A program made the position numbers and the translations under genes. From the NCBI RefSeq assembly GCF_963675165.1, contig NC_087379.1, positions 3,414,201 through 3,478,200 of the forward strand: a DNA stretch of 64,000 bases, written 5' to 3'. Below are positions 11,462 through 26,400 of this stretch, one piece after another (positions within the stretch are counted from its first letter, which is position 1; each line of letters begins with the position of its first letter). Source of the stretch: Halichondria panicea. Taxonomy: Eukaryota; Porifera; Demospongiae; Suberitida; Halichondriidae. The notes below the pieces were generated by a model. That model saw nothing but the letters and a program-made list of their open reading frames with translations, was not told where the DNA came from and ran no database searches.

Positions 11462-14400
11462 ATGGAGAACGGTGATGGTACACCACCCACCTATGAAGAG
11501 GCCTTCCCTCCTCTAGCCAACCCAACCTTCCCCCCCACCCCCACCCCAATGTTTGCAGCTGCCACTGGCAACGTCAGCAACGGAAGTGCTCAGTCTGCCT
11601 GGAGCATCAAGTCTATTCGCAGTACTAACATCACGCAGGTGAGTATTTCTTCATTTATTAAATAGAGGTGCGTAGGCGGCCACAGGTTATAGTACCGGTA
11701 GTCTGCTAGTGTTTTTGTCTATAGCTGTTTGTTTGTGTATTCAGAGTGTGCTCTACTGGATGCAATAAGCGCTGAGTTTACTGTATGGATAGCCTCAACG
11801 TCACACTTTTTAAACAGCTACGTGCTGCTTTAAGGCACTTCATTTCACATGTACACGTAGAGCCCTGTTTGTTTTCATTAAAAGCTCCAAATTTCTTTGC
11901 TGACTTTGCTGTGATCTATGTAGTCCCAGTGCTTCTATATACTGTGCACTACTTCAGCAAAATGCCGTTTTCAAAGCATTGCCATAGCATCACATTTTTA
12001 GCACGGATTGTACCTCTAGTTTTTATTGCCCCATGTATAGAACCTGAGAGTTTGCCTTCGAGTGTGTTGCTGGGTATGTACAGGTAAATGTGGTTGCCTG
12101 TGGTTAGGGGGCTGGCTTCTATTGGCCGTCCTCCATTAAATTAAAGAGTGACCCAGTCACTTGTGTATTTGATTGGGTTAATCCACCCCTCACTCTAACC
12201 ACTACAGTAGAAATATTCATTACCTTGTGGGAGAATGTTTTGTTGCCTGTCTGTGTTTATTGGGTGGGACGTAGCCTGTAGACACAAGAGTGTGCTATTT
12301 GTCTGTGCTTACAAAAGACTTTTAATTGCTTAATTTGTGGCCAAGTAACGTATACATACCCCTACCTAATTGTGTAGAACCAAATTTGTGAACACATGGC
12401 CAATGTGTGATACATATACACTTGTAAAATATTGAACTCCCTCTCTAGTTATGGGGTTCTGCATTGATTCGTTCCTCTTTCTTTCTCCTAAGGTTTTCCA
12501 CATCCCCATCGAAGAACGTCGCTACAACTTTGCAGATCCCTCATTTGGTGTTGGTTCGAGTCGCCAATCAGATATTGTGCTGGAGATCAAGGAACGAAGT
12601 GGCTGTGAGCACATTGAGATCAGCCAGTCAAAGGATCACAGCCTCTCTATCATGGTATCTGGAAAACCTTCAGCTGTTATCAACGCCAGGAATGAAGTTC
12701 TCTCCAAACTCCAGACACAAGTTAGTTCTGCCATGTACACATCTACATGTAGCTAGACATTTACACGTATTATTTGCTGAATGTGATTTTACCCAAAAGC
12801 CAGCATTTAGAGTACCCCCCCCCCCCCCCCCCCAGGCACATGTTGAGCTGAACATCCCCAAAGAGCACCACAAGTTTGTCATTGGAGGAAAAGGTCAGAA
12901 GTTGAAGAGCATTGAGGTAGCAACTGGAACCAAGGTCAAAGTCCCCAATGCTGATGACTCGTCTGATTTGGTCAAGATTGTGGGGACTCGTGAAGGTGTA
13001 GACAAGGCTAGACATCAAATACAAGTCATCTCTGATGAGCAGGTGAGATTAAGTGTGTAATATGCCACCTTAAATAAAAGCTACCATTGCGTTCCGTTTA
13101 ACTGTGTAAAAGTTTGCCGTACAAACAGAACAGAAACAAAAGGCTAGCTAGCTCATTTAAAATTAGATTGGTACGGAAATTAGTCCGTAATAACGATTGC
13201 ACGTGTTGCTGCATTATAACGCTCAGTAGCTAGCTGGCTACGATGTTAAAGAAATCATGCTGGTCAACTGTTTTACCAAACAAAGAATCTTCATCCTTCC
13301 CAGACATAGCTAAAGAGCCCCTAAGAAGTGAAGTCAAGTGAGCTAGTTACTGATACCGTAATTATAGCTGGTATATTTCGAGGGTATACACTTTCGCAGA
13401 AATGCTTTCACAGATTTATTCTAGAGACCCGAGGCCAGTTGAGTTGATTTACTACTGCCAACTTGCTCATTCCTTTTCCAGCCTTGCATATTGCAGTCTC
13501 CCCATAGCTTTTCAAATAATTATGCCACTGGATTTAGTGGCTGCATGTACCAGCATGTGAATATACATGTACATGTACATAGCTGACACCCGTTTTTTTC
13601 TTTTCGTAAAACACACTGTAAAATTTCCATCACTTAATGAAAATACCACTGTGAAACATTGAATGGTGAAACAGTGAATGTACATGTAATATCGGTGCTA
13701 TAGGGACCGTTCAGCTGTAACTCCATAAAACAGGAAATGCAAGTGGTACATGTAGGGCTACTGGTATATACAGAGGATTTCAAGTTGGCTAGTTGAAGTG
13801 CACTCAACCATGACCACACACTGTATGTTTCTTCCGCAATTAGTGCTCATGGTTGACTGCACTTCAAACTTTTAACTTATGCCAACCAACCTGAAATCCT
13901 CCATAGTATATCTTAGTGCTTTCTGTGATTTGAATAAAGTGTCAACCCTGTGTAAATTAGCTATATTCAATCAAATGGGTGCTAAATGTGGTTATGCACA
14001 TGTCAACATAGTTAGCACTCGTGTTCACTATATAGAGCTATTCAAGTGTTAAGCAGTGAACTGAGAAACTGACAATCTTTGGTTGTAAGATCATTTGATG
14101 AGGCTTTTTTTGCTGCTTTACCTACCTCATGATCACCTATACCAACACTTTGAAATAAACGTTGAGATACACTTTAAGTTGCCAAGCAGTGAATTACATT
14201 GCATTACAAAACTATTAGTTATGTACTTATCCCCACATCCACACGCACATACTTGTAGGCTAAATTGGCTTTTGAGCGACTGGAAATCGAGCACGAGTAC
14301 CATCCATTCATCATGGGTCCCAACAACTCATTGCTGAAGCAGCTTATTGAGAGCACTGGGGCTCGTATCAACATGCCCCCTCTCTCCATGAAGAAGAGTG

Positions 14401-17400
14401 AGATCAGTGTGGCGGGGGACAAAGACTGTGTGGCTAATGCTGTGGCCAAACTCAAGAAGATGAGGTCCGAATTGGTAAGTTTTCGTTTCTTTATGGTACA
14501 GTAGGACATAATATTATTATACAGTAGGAATTGATATTATGTACAGTGCAACAACCAAAGAAAGTAGTTATTTATACCATTCTATCAAACAAATAAAGTT
14601 ATGTGCGACGTGTGCTCCCACAGTTACTTGCACTGGTAAGTTGTGTTGTAATAAAGAATAATGGCGGCCGTCCATCCGCTTGCAAATTGAGAAACAATAA
14701 ATCCACTTTGCCTGCATGGCCTTATGCATGAATAATTAAAGTTTTAGCTATTGAGAGGAGCTACAGGACAAAATGTAAAGATAGTAATTCCAACCGTTGG
14801 TGAGCAAAATACGAGTGGAAACTTGCAGCAAATAATTGTACACTGTCTGTCTATATAAGTAGTAGTGTACATGTAATATGTTAAGGGTATAATTATTATA
14901 ATAGACAAACAAGCAGAAAAATCTCTCTTACTGGTTGTTTTCTGTGGGCTTCCTGAGCGTTGTAACAATCAATTCGTGGAAATTTATCAAGCACATGGTA
15001 GCACAGAATGCAAATTCAACTAAACTAAAGTGGCCATTGTCATGCACAGCTAGTTATTGTAAATGAGCATGGCAGCGAGCACTTCCGTCCCAAACAGCTG
15101 AAAGAGCTAATTAACTTCCTAACTCGTGAAAGAATTATTAACCAAAACAAGACTCCTCTATGTTCACCGAAATGTAAAAAAATAAGAAATGTATACTCTC
15201 TAGTCTTTGGTTGTTATTGCATGAGTGTTAGCCTCGATTCCAGGCCGCTCTCAATTGAGAAAGACGGCCTGGTACTGCGCATGCGTCAATTGCCCCCAAG
15301 AATCTTGGGGGTCAAGATATCACTCAGTATATTGTATATTTTACAATGATGACATTGCACAAATCAGCAGAATAACACAGATACTTGCAACATTTATGGC
15401 CTAGACTAGTGACTAGTTTAGTTGTGATGGCTTCTACTTCTCTTCTGCTTTTGCTCACGCTCTCTCCAGTGTTGAAAAGTCAGGTTTCGTCGTCTTGTAC
15501 TGTGGTAGTGTGGGGGCATTTTTCTGTCAGTACCAACCGGCTCTGGTAAGTCCACTTGTTTCTAGACGCTTGTTTGATACCATCTCAGTAAGATCAGTGC
15601 TCCTCGTATTAGCCTAGAGTTGTGATCAAAGAGTTTTACTAACAAATTTACTATTGAATCCACCCACGCGCAAACGGTGGTTACCAGGCCCTCTAGTGAG
15701 AGGGGCTGGGATCGAGGCTACATGAGTGTGTAAGTGGTGCACGGTATACAGTAATGTGTATAATTATGTACACATATTGAAGTGTATATGCATGCACATA
15801 CTGAAGGTATATATGTGTACACACACTGAAAAGTGCAATATATGGACATATTCTTGTAATGCGAAACTTGAAGTCAGTATTCCCAATTTGGCAGAGGCGT
15901 AGTTGTTCGACTGTGTCTGTAGAGGTGAAGAAAACGCAACACAAGTATGTGGTTGGTCCCAGAGCCCATGTCCTGCACGAGATTCTTCAGACCAGTGGAG
16001 TGTGGGTGGAGGTGCCTCCCTCTGAGTCTGACTCAAACACTATCACTCTCAGGGGACCACAGGAAAAGCTCGGACAGGCACTTACTCTGGTAAGAAATGA
16101 GGATCGATACATGCATGGATACACATTGCTATAATATAGTGATACGATTATTCCATTAGCCGAGGCACCTGCATGTACATACCCTAACACACATGTAGGT
16201 TATAATTATACATGTATAGTTTTTATATCCCTAACTTGTATATTCGCTATACCACTTCAAATCAAACCTGCATGTACATGTACATGTATGAGAGAACGTT
16301 CGACTTATTGTGTTTCTTATTCTGTGTGTAGGTCTATGAGAGAGCCAACAGTGTTGTCGTTGAAGAAGTGCATGCTCGCAGCTGGCTCCATCGCTTCATC
16401 ATTGGGCGCAAGGGACAGAATGTCCAGAAGATTACTCAGGACCTACCCAAGGTGCATGTGGAGTTTAACTCAGACCTTGATAAGATCATACTGGAGGGAC
16501 CACCTGACCAAGTGCAACAAGCCAAGGAAGCGTTTGAAACCTTCACTGATGACTTGGTAAATAGTTTCTACGAAAGTAACATGCATACATGTACTTCTAA
16601 AGCTTAGTTTTAGTTGCATGTGATGAGCCGTCTGATACATAACTATACTTCAAGTATTGGCTTTGGTCACTTACGTTACTGGCATTTTGTGAGAAATTTC
16701 TCTGTGGTACATCAGCATACGTACACATGTAGCTAACTAACTGGTCCATGACAACTGTATGACACTGTACAAATGTAGTTAACATTCTGAGATTATTCTG
16801 TTACATGCAGTTTATTTTATAGCTACAGCATAACCTCTTTTTCTGCTTGTAGGAGGCCACCATGGACTTTGCTGAGATTCATGTGGACCAGAAGTACCAT
16901 CGCCATATCATCGGGAAGGGTGGTGCTAGTGGTGAGTTCATTTACATGGGCTCTCTGTTGCTATTTTGCAAACCTCGTCTACGCCTCCATGTTGGTAGAA
17001 AATGTGTAACAGACTTGAAACGAATAGTGTTTTATTTCCATAGTGTGTTGTGTTGTACTGCTGGCATGTGGTGTTTATTGTTGTAGTGAACCGCATCAAG
17101 ACTGAAACTGGGACCTCCATCATCATCCCCCCCGATTCTGAGAAGAATGACACCATACGTATCGAAGGAGACCCCATGGGAGTCAAGGCTGCCAAGTCCA
17201 TGCTCCTTGAAATGGGTGCCAAAATGGTACACAACTAGCGATATTAATCGTAGAACTATCTACCATAGAAACTGTGAATTGTTAGCGCTTGCTTGATTAT
17301 TCATTCACAATGATTAAGTATGGCGCGTCTATGCTGTGCAATATTATCGTGCATATGAGTAATGTAATGTGAATTGTTGTTCGTTTTGCAGGAGAATGAG

Positions 17401-20400
17401 CGCTCCAAGGATCTGATCATTGAGCACCGGTTCCACAAGCAAATCATTGGCACCAAGGGTGAGAAGATCAAGGAAATCAGAGATCGGTTCAATGGAGTGC
17501 AGGTATATTGTAGGGCATATTTTGTACCGTGTGCATTTATGATCCAACAAGTATTTGGCCAAATGGTATTTTCTAGAGCAATGATCTTTACCCATCACAA
17601 CGTAGTTTGTAGGCAGACGCTATGTTTTATCTTCCTCATTTTCAGGTTGCATTTTCGGACCCTGGTGACAAAAAAGATGTGGTAACTCTGCGAGGACCCA
17701 GGGAGGACGTGGATAAGTGTGCTACTTATCTCAAAAAGCTCTACGTGGACCTGGTATGCTTTTTGGTTCCATGTACAATCATGTACACATTGTGCTCAAA
17801 TTATGGCAAAGACTTCCTTTTTAACATTATTCCCATGCCTAAATAACTTCTATAGGTCACTTTATGTATAGTTATTTAACGTACATTACATGTAAACTCT
17901 GAGGCTAGCTAAGTTGTAGAGTGTAGAGTGTAGAGTTTTTTTATGCATACACGTGTTCAGTATAATGTTCATGCCTTGCAATTGCCACATCATCAGGTTT
18001 GGTACATAGGATCATTGTGTTAATAAAAAGTTATGATTTTGGTTCCGCGATGTAAAATACTGCACAGCGAATCTATTCACTAACTCGATATTTCAGGTTG
18101 CATCTAACTATCGGGAGGAAGTTCGGATCTTCAAAAAGTTCCATGGTAGTGTGATTGGCAAGGGTGGAGCCACTCTCCGCAAGATTCGTGAAGACACTGA
18201 CACCAAGGTCGATCTCCCGGGTGAGTCCAGCGAGAGTGACATCATTGTCATCACTGGACGCAAAGAGAATGTGCAGAAAGCACGTGCTAGGATACTGGAC
18301 ATCGAAAAAGAAATGGTAAGTGGATGTGATTTTAAGTATTCTGATTACAAATGTAAACTGATGAATAGTGGTGTGTGTCATTCGAGTACTGTGTTGTAGC
18401 TGCTCAACTTGGTGAGCTTTGAAAAAAAAAAATTTCCATTTGGCACCATTTACATGTGCTGAACCATTTTCCTGTTGTTGACTGCAGGCTTCTATAGTTG
18501 ACATGACAGTGACTATCCCCCACCGACTGCACAACTCCATCATTGGGCCAAAGGGCAAGCTTGTGCGTAGTGTGATGGATGAGTGTGGTGGTGTTCGAAT
18601 CGTCTTTCCCTCTTCCGAGTCTGGGAGTGACAAAGTCAAGCTGCATGGGCCCAAGGAGGACGTGGAGAAGGCCAACATCATGCTACTGGAACTGGCTGAT
18701 GAGCAGGTGGGTAGAACACATGTGTGCTTACTGGTGTCTTCTATAACTAGAGCATTGAAGTGCTAACCCTCGGCTGTTGACATAAATAACTATAAAAACC
18801 GGAGGAGTGTTATACAAGAGTATATAATAGAACTTGCACTTGACCAGCTCTACACGTGGTTATAAGTTTATGATAGCGAGAGAGTATCGAACATAGGCAT
18901 ACTGTACATCAGATGTATGCAGGCGAAGAGTAACGTGACCTCCTGTATCTGTCAGGAATTTGCACACTGACCAATCCAAGTGTAGGTGATGTAATCTACT
19001 CTCTTGGTAGATTACATCACCCACACATGGATTGGTCAGTGTGCAAATTCCAAGCTTGTATTCTAGGTTTCTCCCTTTTCCATTGCTCCTGGTACGGGAT
19101 CACTTCAGCTGCAAATACATATCTCAAATAAAGGCCACGTGTTTAGTTAAACCATGCAGCCAACGTGCAAGTTTAGCCTTTGGTTGCTTTTATTAGGCAA
19201 CAAAGCGTTAACTTCAAAATCTGCCACATTTAACACTAGTACATGTAAGTTGTTGTGTGAAGGCTATCCATGCTGTAAATGCAGTGCTGTGGCATCCAGG
19301 TGAGTACACTCAGATGTCACACACAAACAAACTAGAGCACTAAAGTGCAAACCTTCGGCTGGTGACAAGAAACCAGAGGAGTGGTATAATGCTGTGAATG
19401 TAGATGTATGACTAATGAGATAGCACAGCAACTCAGGAGCAATAAAACTTAGCACAGCAACTCAGGAGCAATAAAACTTAACCAGACTGGAGACATGCTG
19501 AAACATTTGAGAACAGAGTTTTAGTGATACATGTACATGTACATATGAGACTAGGATCACCAGCAAAGTAGAGAAGTATGGCTCCTGGTCCAGAGTCAGC
19601 AAAGAAGCCTCCCGAGACAACAAACCAGTCACAATTCTAGCTTTCTACTCTAGTGACCCTTTTCCATTGTTCCTGGTACAGGATCACTTCAGCTGCGAAT
19701 AATTAGTAATTATGTAGATCTACCTCGAATAAAAGTTGCATGTAGAGCTGGTCAAAGTGCAAGTTCAAACTTTTACTCACTTTTATACGACAACGAAGCT
19801 TTAACATCGAACTCTGCCTTTGATAACTTGTTGTGTGAAGGCTATCCTAGCCTCCTTTACTGGCCTCCCCTGAAAAGAAGGGCTGCTACTGACTGCTTAA
19901 TTGCGTATGCGCGATATTTTTCCCGTATAATTTCCTGAATTTATCAAGAGAAAATAATCATACACAGCTAGAGCTATATATAACTAGCTAGCTAGAGACA
20001 GAGCTGTAGGAGCTATTTTCTTTCTGATACGGTCAGTACTAGACTTTTCACCAAAGTTAGTATTAGATGGGCGTGGCCTGTCCATACTATAGAAACTGGA
20101 TTATTAGCGCTTACTTGATTATAAGCGTATCTTTATTTTAAGCGCATGCTCAACTGCAGGCTTTTTATACTCGAATTGAAGCGCTTTTCCAATTATGTCT
20201 ATGAGCTTGTACAGTGCAGGATAGCTATATAGCTGCAGGATAGCTATATAGCTGATGATATCTACCTTGTCTGATCATGCTGAGAGAATGTGAGACATGG
20301 ATGAGGACCTATTACAAGTTCCTGGTCAATATGATATAATATGAATTTCAATGATGTAAATAAACTGTAAAATGAACTGTAACATAATAGTAGATCAGGT

Positions 20401-23400
20401 TAGGGTTACCTGCTTTCCTTGCTTGCTCACTTTCTAGCCAGCTTGCGAGTCGGCACTCATCACAGAGACATCTGGTTGCTGGGTGGGGCTCAAAATGACT
20501 GCGTTATAGGCGCATTCTCGAATATAAGCGTATAGAGCTCTGTTATTGACCCCAAAAGCGCATGCGCTAATAATCCAGTTTCTACGGTAGGCTATTTGTC
20601 AGCTTTTACCCCGTTCAGACGATTGTCATCCACACTGTTGCTGGCTGTGAGTCTTTTGTTAACATACATGTAGCAGGCTAAGGGTAGCTATCAGAATACT
20701 ATCAGATGGGCTAGAAACCTTCAATCGAACTTTCTGTCTACTTCCTTCAATCCACTTCCGTTCGTTGTGATGTCATTGTTGTACTGACCATAAACGTTGT
20801 TATCCGGATCCGCCAGATACCGGCGGATGGTTAACACATGCGCAAGCAGTCGATACCAGGCCCACTTCCCTGATTGAAGTGCGGCCTGGGATCGAGGCTA
20901 AGGCTATCCATGCTGTAAACGCAGTGCTATGGCATCCAGATAAGCAGACTCAGATTACAAACGGACAAACGAACAAACAAACCAACCAACTACTATACCC
21001 GTGGCCGCCCACTTGTGCCTTGGGTAATTATGGTGATTACTTGTATTGTACAGTGTATAGTGTAATAGCCACATGTACATGTACTCTATGTACAAATTTT
21101 ATTGTCCTTATAAATCTTTTTTTAACTGTTCAGGCGGAAGAAAATCATACTATTGAGATAACTTGCAAGCCTAGCTATCACCGATTCCTCATTGGTCGTG
21201 GAGGTGCCAACATTCGCAAAGTACGGGACAAATTTGGAGCCCGAGTGATGTTCCCCCAGAAGTCAAGTGAAGAGGACTGTGATGTGGTGACCATCATCGG
21301 TCGGAAGGAAAAGGCTGAAGCTGCCAAAGAACACCTGCTACAGCTCATTCAAGATCTGGTGAGTGTTAGACAGCTAGCTTCTGATTGACAGTTTTGATTT
21401 GATGATCTTTACCTAATGTGTTTATTATTCATACAAGTGGGCTTTGCATCTCATTGACCTACTAGTAACTACAATACCTATATAATTATCAGTTTACGCT
21501 TGTCCAAAGAAGCATGCTTCTATTATTTACGGTAGCAGTCAATATTTTTTTTATAGGTCGTGTTCCGTTTACGTTGTGCGCATGTAGCTCATGTAAAGCA
21601 TTTCCTTTTTGACGGCATTTTAAAAGCGTTGAAATTTATCACACGGTTACACGTTACAAGAACGGCAGTTAAAAATGACACTCCAAGTGACAATTCTACA
21701 GTGTAGTCATCTCGGGTACCGTAATGTACGTACACATGGCTACATGTTGGTTGCTTAGCTTTTCAACATAATCTATATGTCTAGCTATGAGCTTAGACCA
21801 ACAACAAAATAATGCATGCTTGCAATCTTCATAATTATGTTCGTTAATTTCAAAGACTTGCATTATTTAAGCTAACCAGCTCTTATTAAACAGTAGCCCT
21901 TACTTGCATGATAGCTAGGCGTGGACAGAGCTACGTTTGAGATCAGTTAATGCACAATTATCGAGAGTATTGTGTCATGTTACACAGTATTACTAGTGTG
22001 CTATGCATGTACTACACAAATGAATGAAACGTTAACGTTTGAGCGCTACTGTACAAAGTCATGACTGTAGTACATACAGTACATGTACACGTATTGTCAT
22101 TGATTGACATCCCTGAATTTGTTGTCTAGGCCTGTGTCATTATTACATGTACATGTATAGTAGTGATGAGTGCATGACTTTACACGTTATTTGCCCACAC
22201 TAGGATAACGTTGTTGAGGCCGAAATTGATGTGGATCCCAAGCATCATCGTCACTTTGTTCAGAGGAGGGGACAGGTTAGAATAATTATACATGTTTCCA
22301 TCTCTGTTTTACCATCCTTTGCTAAGCAACAACAGCTTGCTTTTCAGTCCTATAGTCTAAGCTCAAATTTTGTCCAAACACCTTGAAACAGCTACACTAG
22401 TCCTTTAAAGAATGAAAAATGTCATATTATTCTCTAGCCTCGATTCCAGGCCGCACTGAAGATGGGCCTGGTATCGACTGTTTGCGCATGCGCTACCTAT
22501 TACCCAGAAACGGGTAATTTGTATAACATCGTATATGCTCAGTAAAACAATGATGTCACAACGAACGGAAGTGGATTGAAGAAAGTAGATAGAAGTTCAA
22601 TTGTGAAGGTTTCTAGCCTATCTGATAGCATTTCTAATAGCTACCCTTAGCCTGCTATGTTATCAAAAGACTCACAAGCCTGCAACAGTGTGGATGACAA
22701 TCGTCTGAACGGAGTGAAGGCTGACAATAGCCTATATGGACAGGCCACGCCCATCTGCTACTAACCTTGGTGAAAGTCTACATGTAGATTCTATCAGAAA
22801 GAAATAGTTGCTGCAACCAAACGTACAGCTCTGTCTCTAGCTAGCTAGCTATATAGCTCTGTGTATGACTTTAATAATATTATGAATTTATATTCTTTGT
22901 CTGTATACTTATTTAAGATATTTTTTCTGGTAAAATTCTGTTTAACGGGAGACTTTACGGGGAAATTGTCCAATAATTTGCGCATGCGCTAGCAGTCAGT
23001 AGCAGGCCTCCTTGTTGAGGCCTTGTGAGGGAGGTTAATTATTCTCTTGATTCCCCAAAAAATGGAAACATCTTCCCACATCAGATAGTAAACAGTACAT
23101 AATTATGTCATTATACTGCGTATTATATTGCATGTCATCAAAACTGTTTGTGGTGTCTAAAATAATTATCAGCTGATATTTATTAGCATTACTCATGCAT
23201 TGTGCAATACTATATTATTGTCTGCTGATAACTGAGTGCAGTGCACATTTTTTGAAATATTTACTCACATTTCACTGTGTGACAACTAATTATTAGCTCT
23301 TTGTTTATTTTTTGTGTACATGTAGCTTTTTATATGTGTACAGATATGCTGCTATATTAGAGGAAGAATTGGGAATTTTATATTTGGAAGCGAGGTGTTG

Positions 23401-26400
23401 AGCAATATGCCTGCTAATTTGATTCGGAATTTGTAAACAGGAAATACCTCTGTGAAACCTATCCATTTGATCCTTGCACATTTGACGCTTTGTGTTGGTA
23501 CTGTAGGTAAGGGTCCTTTTATAACTTTGATTAGATTTACCGTTTCATACATGTCTTTGTGTTATCTATTATTGTTCACCCCCCTGAAGTGTTATAGTCT
23601 GGTTAGTGGTGGTGTCCTGCTAGCCCTGACTTTAAGATCTCCGTAACCTTGGTTAATGTGCTCAGAACTCCCTCATGTTTGTACACGTAAATGTATAGTT
23701 CTCAAAATAAAGCTCTGGACCAAAGAGAGTACTGGATGTATATTATCATTATGAGCCTCGTTTCAAGATGGGTTGCACAAAGTTATGTGCCTATATATAC
23801 CCCTACAGATGAACTAAAATTTTACATGCCTTGTGTTGTGACAGTGGCATTGTGGCAAGGTTGTATATTTATAGCATACATGTACATATAGTTCATTGTA
23901 ATTTTTTTATTTCATAGCAAGCTTACAGTGTATGTGTTGTCAATGATTATGGTGTGGATCAGAGATACATACAGTAAGTCTTACTCGGGGCACAAAAACT
24001 GTATTTGTCATTAATGCAACACTTTAAAGTCACATTAGGAACTGTTTGCTTAGCTGATGCTGTTACGTTTGTTATAAGAATGAGCTTATGTGCTCACACT
24101 AAACTAATGTTTATCTTCCTACACAAAGTGTACTGGTGTGTGTGTTGTAGCAGTTAGTCTAACCTCCTGCACAAGCTGTTACCATGTCAATCATTTGTTT
24201 GCTTTTGACTAGTAACTGATTATCCAACACCTGTCCCTTGGGTTGTTAAGCCTTACTGTGCTATTTAAGCTTCTTTGTGGGTGGAAAACAAGTTTACTGT
24301 CTCTGTTTTGTTCAGAGAATCCTTCGTTGGATTCTGTGTAGATATTTTAGTTTGAAGCCTTCACACGGTTATCTCTGTCTATAAAAATTGAAAGCTTATG
24401 CAACCAAAGATCCTAAACATTTTGTTGATGGCAATTGTATGTTGTGTGTTTAACTGACCACAAAACAGAAAGATATCATTTCATAAAGGCTCTAAATTGA
24501 AGCTACGGGGATTGTCATTGTTTTGTTGTGGTAGACTAGTGGTTTAAACGGTGGTATAAGTGTTCTCACACGAGGTTACTGAGGGACCTTTCTGCTGTTT
24601 ATTGTGGATATATTCCACCACATGTGTTTTGTGTGTTTTTGCTGCAATGACTTAATTTAAAGCTGGTTGGGTTGCACGATGTCTGTCTAGTAGCCAGGCA
24701 TCGAGTCTTGTACATGTGTTTCATTTCTTAGCTGGAAGTGGCTTGCTCTGTGGCTGTTCCAAATTCATTAGGATATGAAACTACATGTATGCTGTTAAGT
24801 CATACTTGACATTGTAAACTCAACTTCCAGGAGGAATTAGGGAAAGCACAATGATGTTCAATGCATGATTAAGCCACTGCTATGTCTATGATACATGTAC
24901 ATTGTGTGCATTATTAATTATAATTTATGTACATGTTGTGGTAGTAAAATTCCCCCAATCTCTTGTATTAGACTTGGCGAAAGGTATATGTACATGTATA
25001 CATACTTGTACCTGTCTACTTATGTACATGTAGCGCCTACAAGGCCTGTGACGAGGAAAATAGCCAGTACACCGTCCTAACCAGTGCATCCTCCCTGTGT
25101 GTTAATGGTCTCAATATTATAGTCCCTCTTTCCCACAAGATACACTTTTAATGTTTAGCTTCCTTATTTAAAATACAGGCTCAACCTCTCCGTGCTATAG
25201 CACCCCTTGAGAGGAAATGAATGTTTGTCTATCATCCTAAGCCAATCTTGTGGAGGGATATGGGGGCTGATCCTCGCAGACCATGTTTTGGGATAATTGT
25301 GGTTATCATTGTGAAATTGAGAGTTGTCTAGGTTAAGTGTAGCTCATATCTTCATGTGGCCCTGGGTTTGTTTGTGTTGTGGGTGAATTCTTGTCGAGAA
25401 CATCCCAAAGCATGTGTTTTATGGAGATGCCCTCTTTCAAGTTAGCCAGCCGTCAACATTCTAGTTTAGTACATAGCGGTCATGTTCAACTGTGTAGTTA
25501 AGTCCACTTAGTGGTGTACCTTTGTATATTATTTTATCTGCAATGTTTATGCAGTGCAAATTGAGTACAAGCAGTTTAGTCTTATCTTAAAAGGGTTATA
25601 GATAGAATTTGTTTGCGTAGCCCTTTTGAGCATATCTTGTCTTTTATCTGCTGATCGATAAGTGGAGTGTGGGTGCAATTAAAATGTATTGATAAGCTGT
25701 ACAGATTTTCAGTTTGCAGGCATGTGTAATGTACGGTGTGCATGCTAAATTAGCACTTGTTAAAATTGCTGACGTTTTCAGCCATTATTATGTTACTACT
25801 AACGCATGTCCCAGTTTGTGTAGCCATATGTGAAAGATTACAAGTGACCGCAATTATCCTCTTGTTGTTTTCCTCCAGTTGTTATGGTTATCTAAGAATG
25901 AAAAGACAGCTATAATAAGCAAAATTCTGTCTTGTTATCCCAAACAACCAGATGTGGACTATGTTTGCTTATGAAACACCTGTACTTAGAAATCACAACA
26001 GGTGGACATTACATAAACAGTTTTGATTTCTTTAGCAAACATTTTGTTGTCGATAGGTGGCTTCAATAAACTTTACAGTTTTGTACCTTTTAGGCCTGTT
26101 ATCGGAAACTTCTCAGGATTATTGGTTTCCCAGTTTATGTTAGTAGTTTAGATTGGTGACTGTCTACTCTGTCTCTTGTCTGTGAGCATGTGGCATATGA
26201 TACCACATTCACCCACTCGAGTGCTGCCCCCACAAACCCTGTTTTTGACCTTATCACAATCTAAACTGTTAGCTGGGTAAATTATAGCTGGTGTATCTAC
26301 AACCCATACTTACATACATCCTGTACTTACACACCTCATACATATACAGTTGATTCGTGAGATCTCCGAAGAGAATGGAAATGTGGTCATCTCTTTTCCA

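Noticed and set aside
12464..13060. Long open frame of 198 codons in vigilin
   Set aside because: Only its second part (12836-13042) is the true exon 3; the first part is exon 2 read in the wrong frame plus an intron that happens to lack stops.
19425..19490. CRISPR-like repeat (two 29-bp units)
   Set aside because: Only two directly adjacent units with no spacer, in an animal intron; a simple tandem duplication.
20087..20587. TA target-site duplication of the family-B element as proven
   Set aside because: Other family-A copies vary (CATATATAGG, CATATAGG, CATGTAGG) at the target, so the pre-insertion sequence is uncertain.
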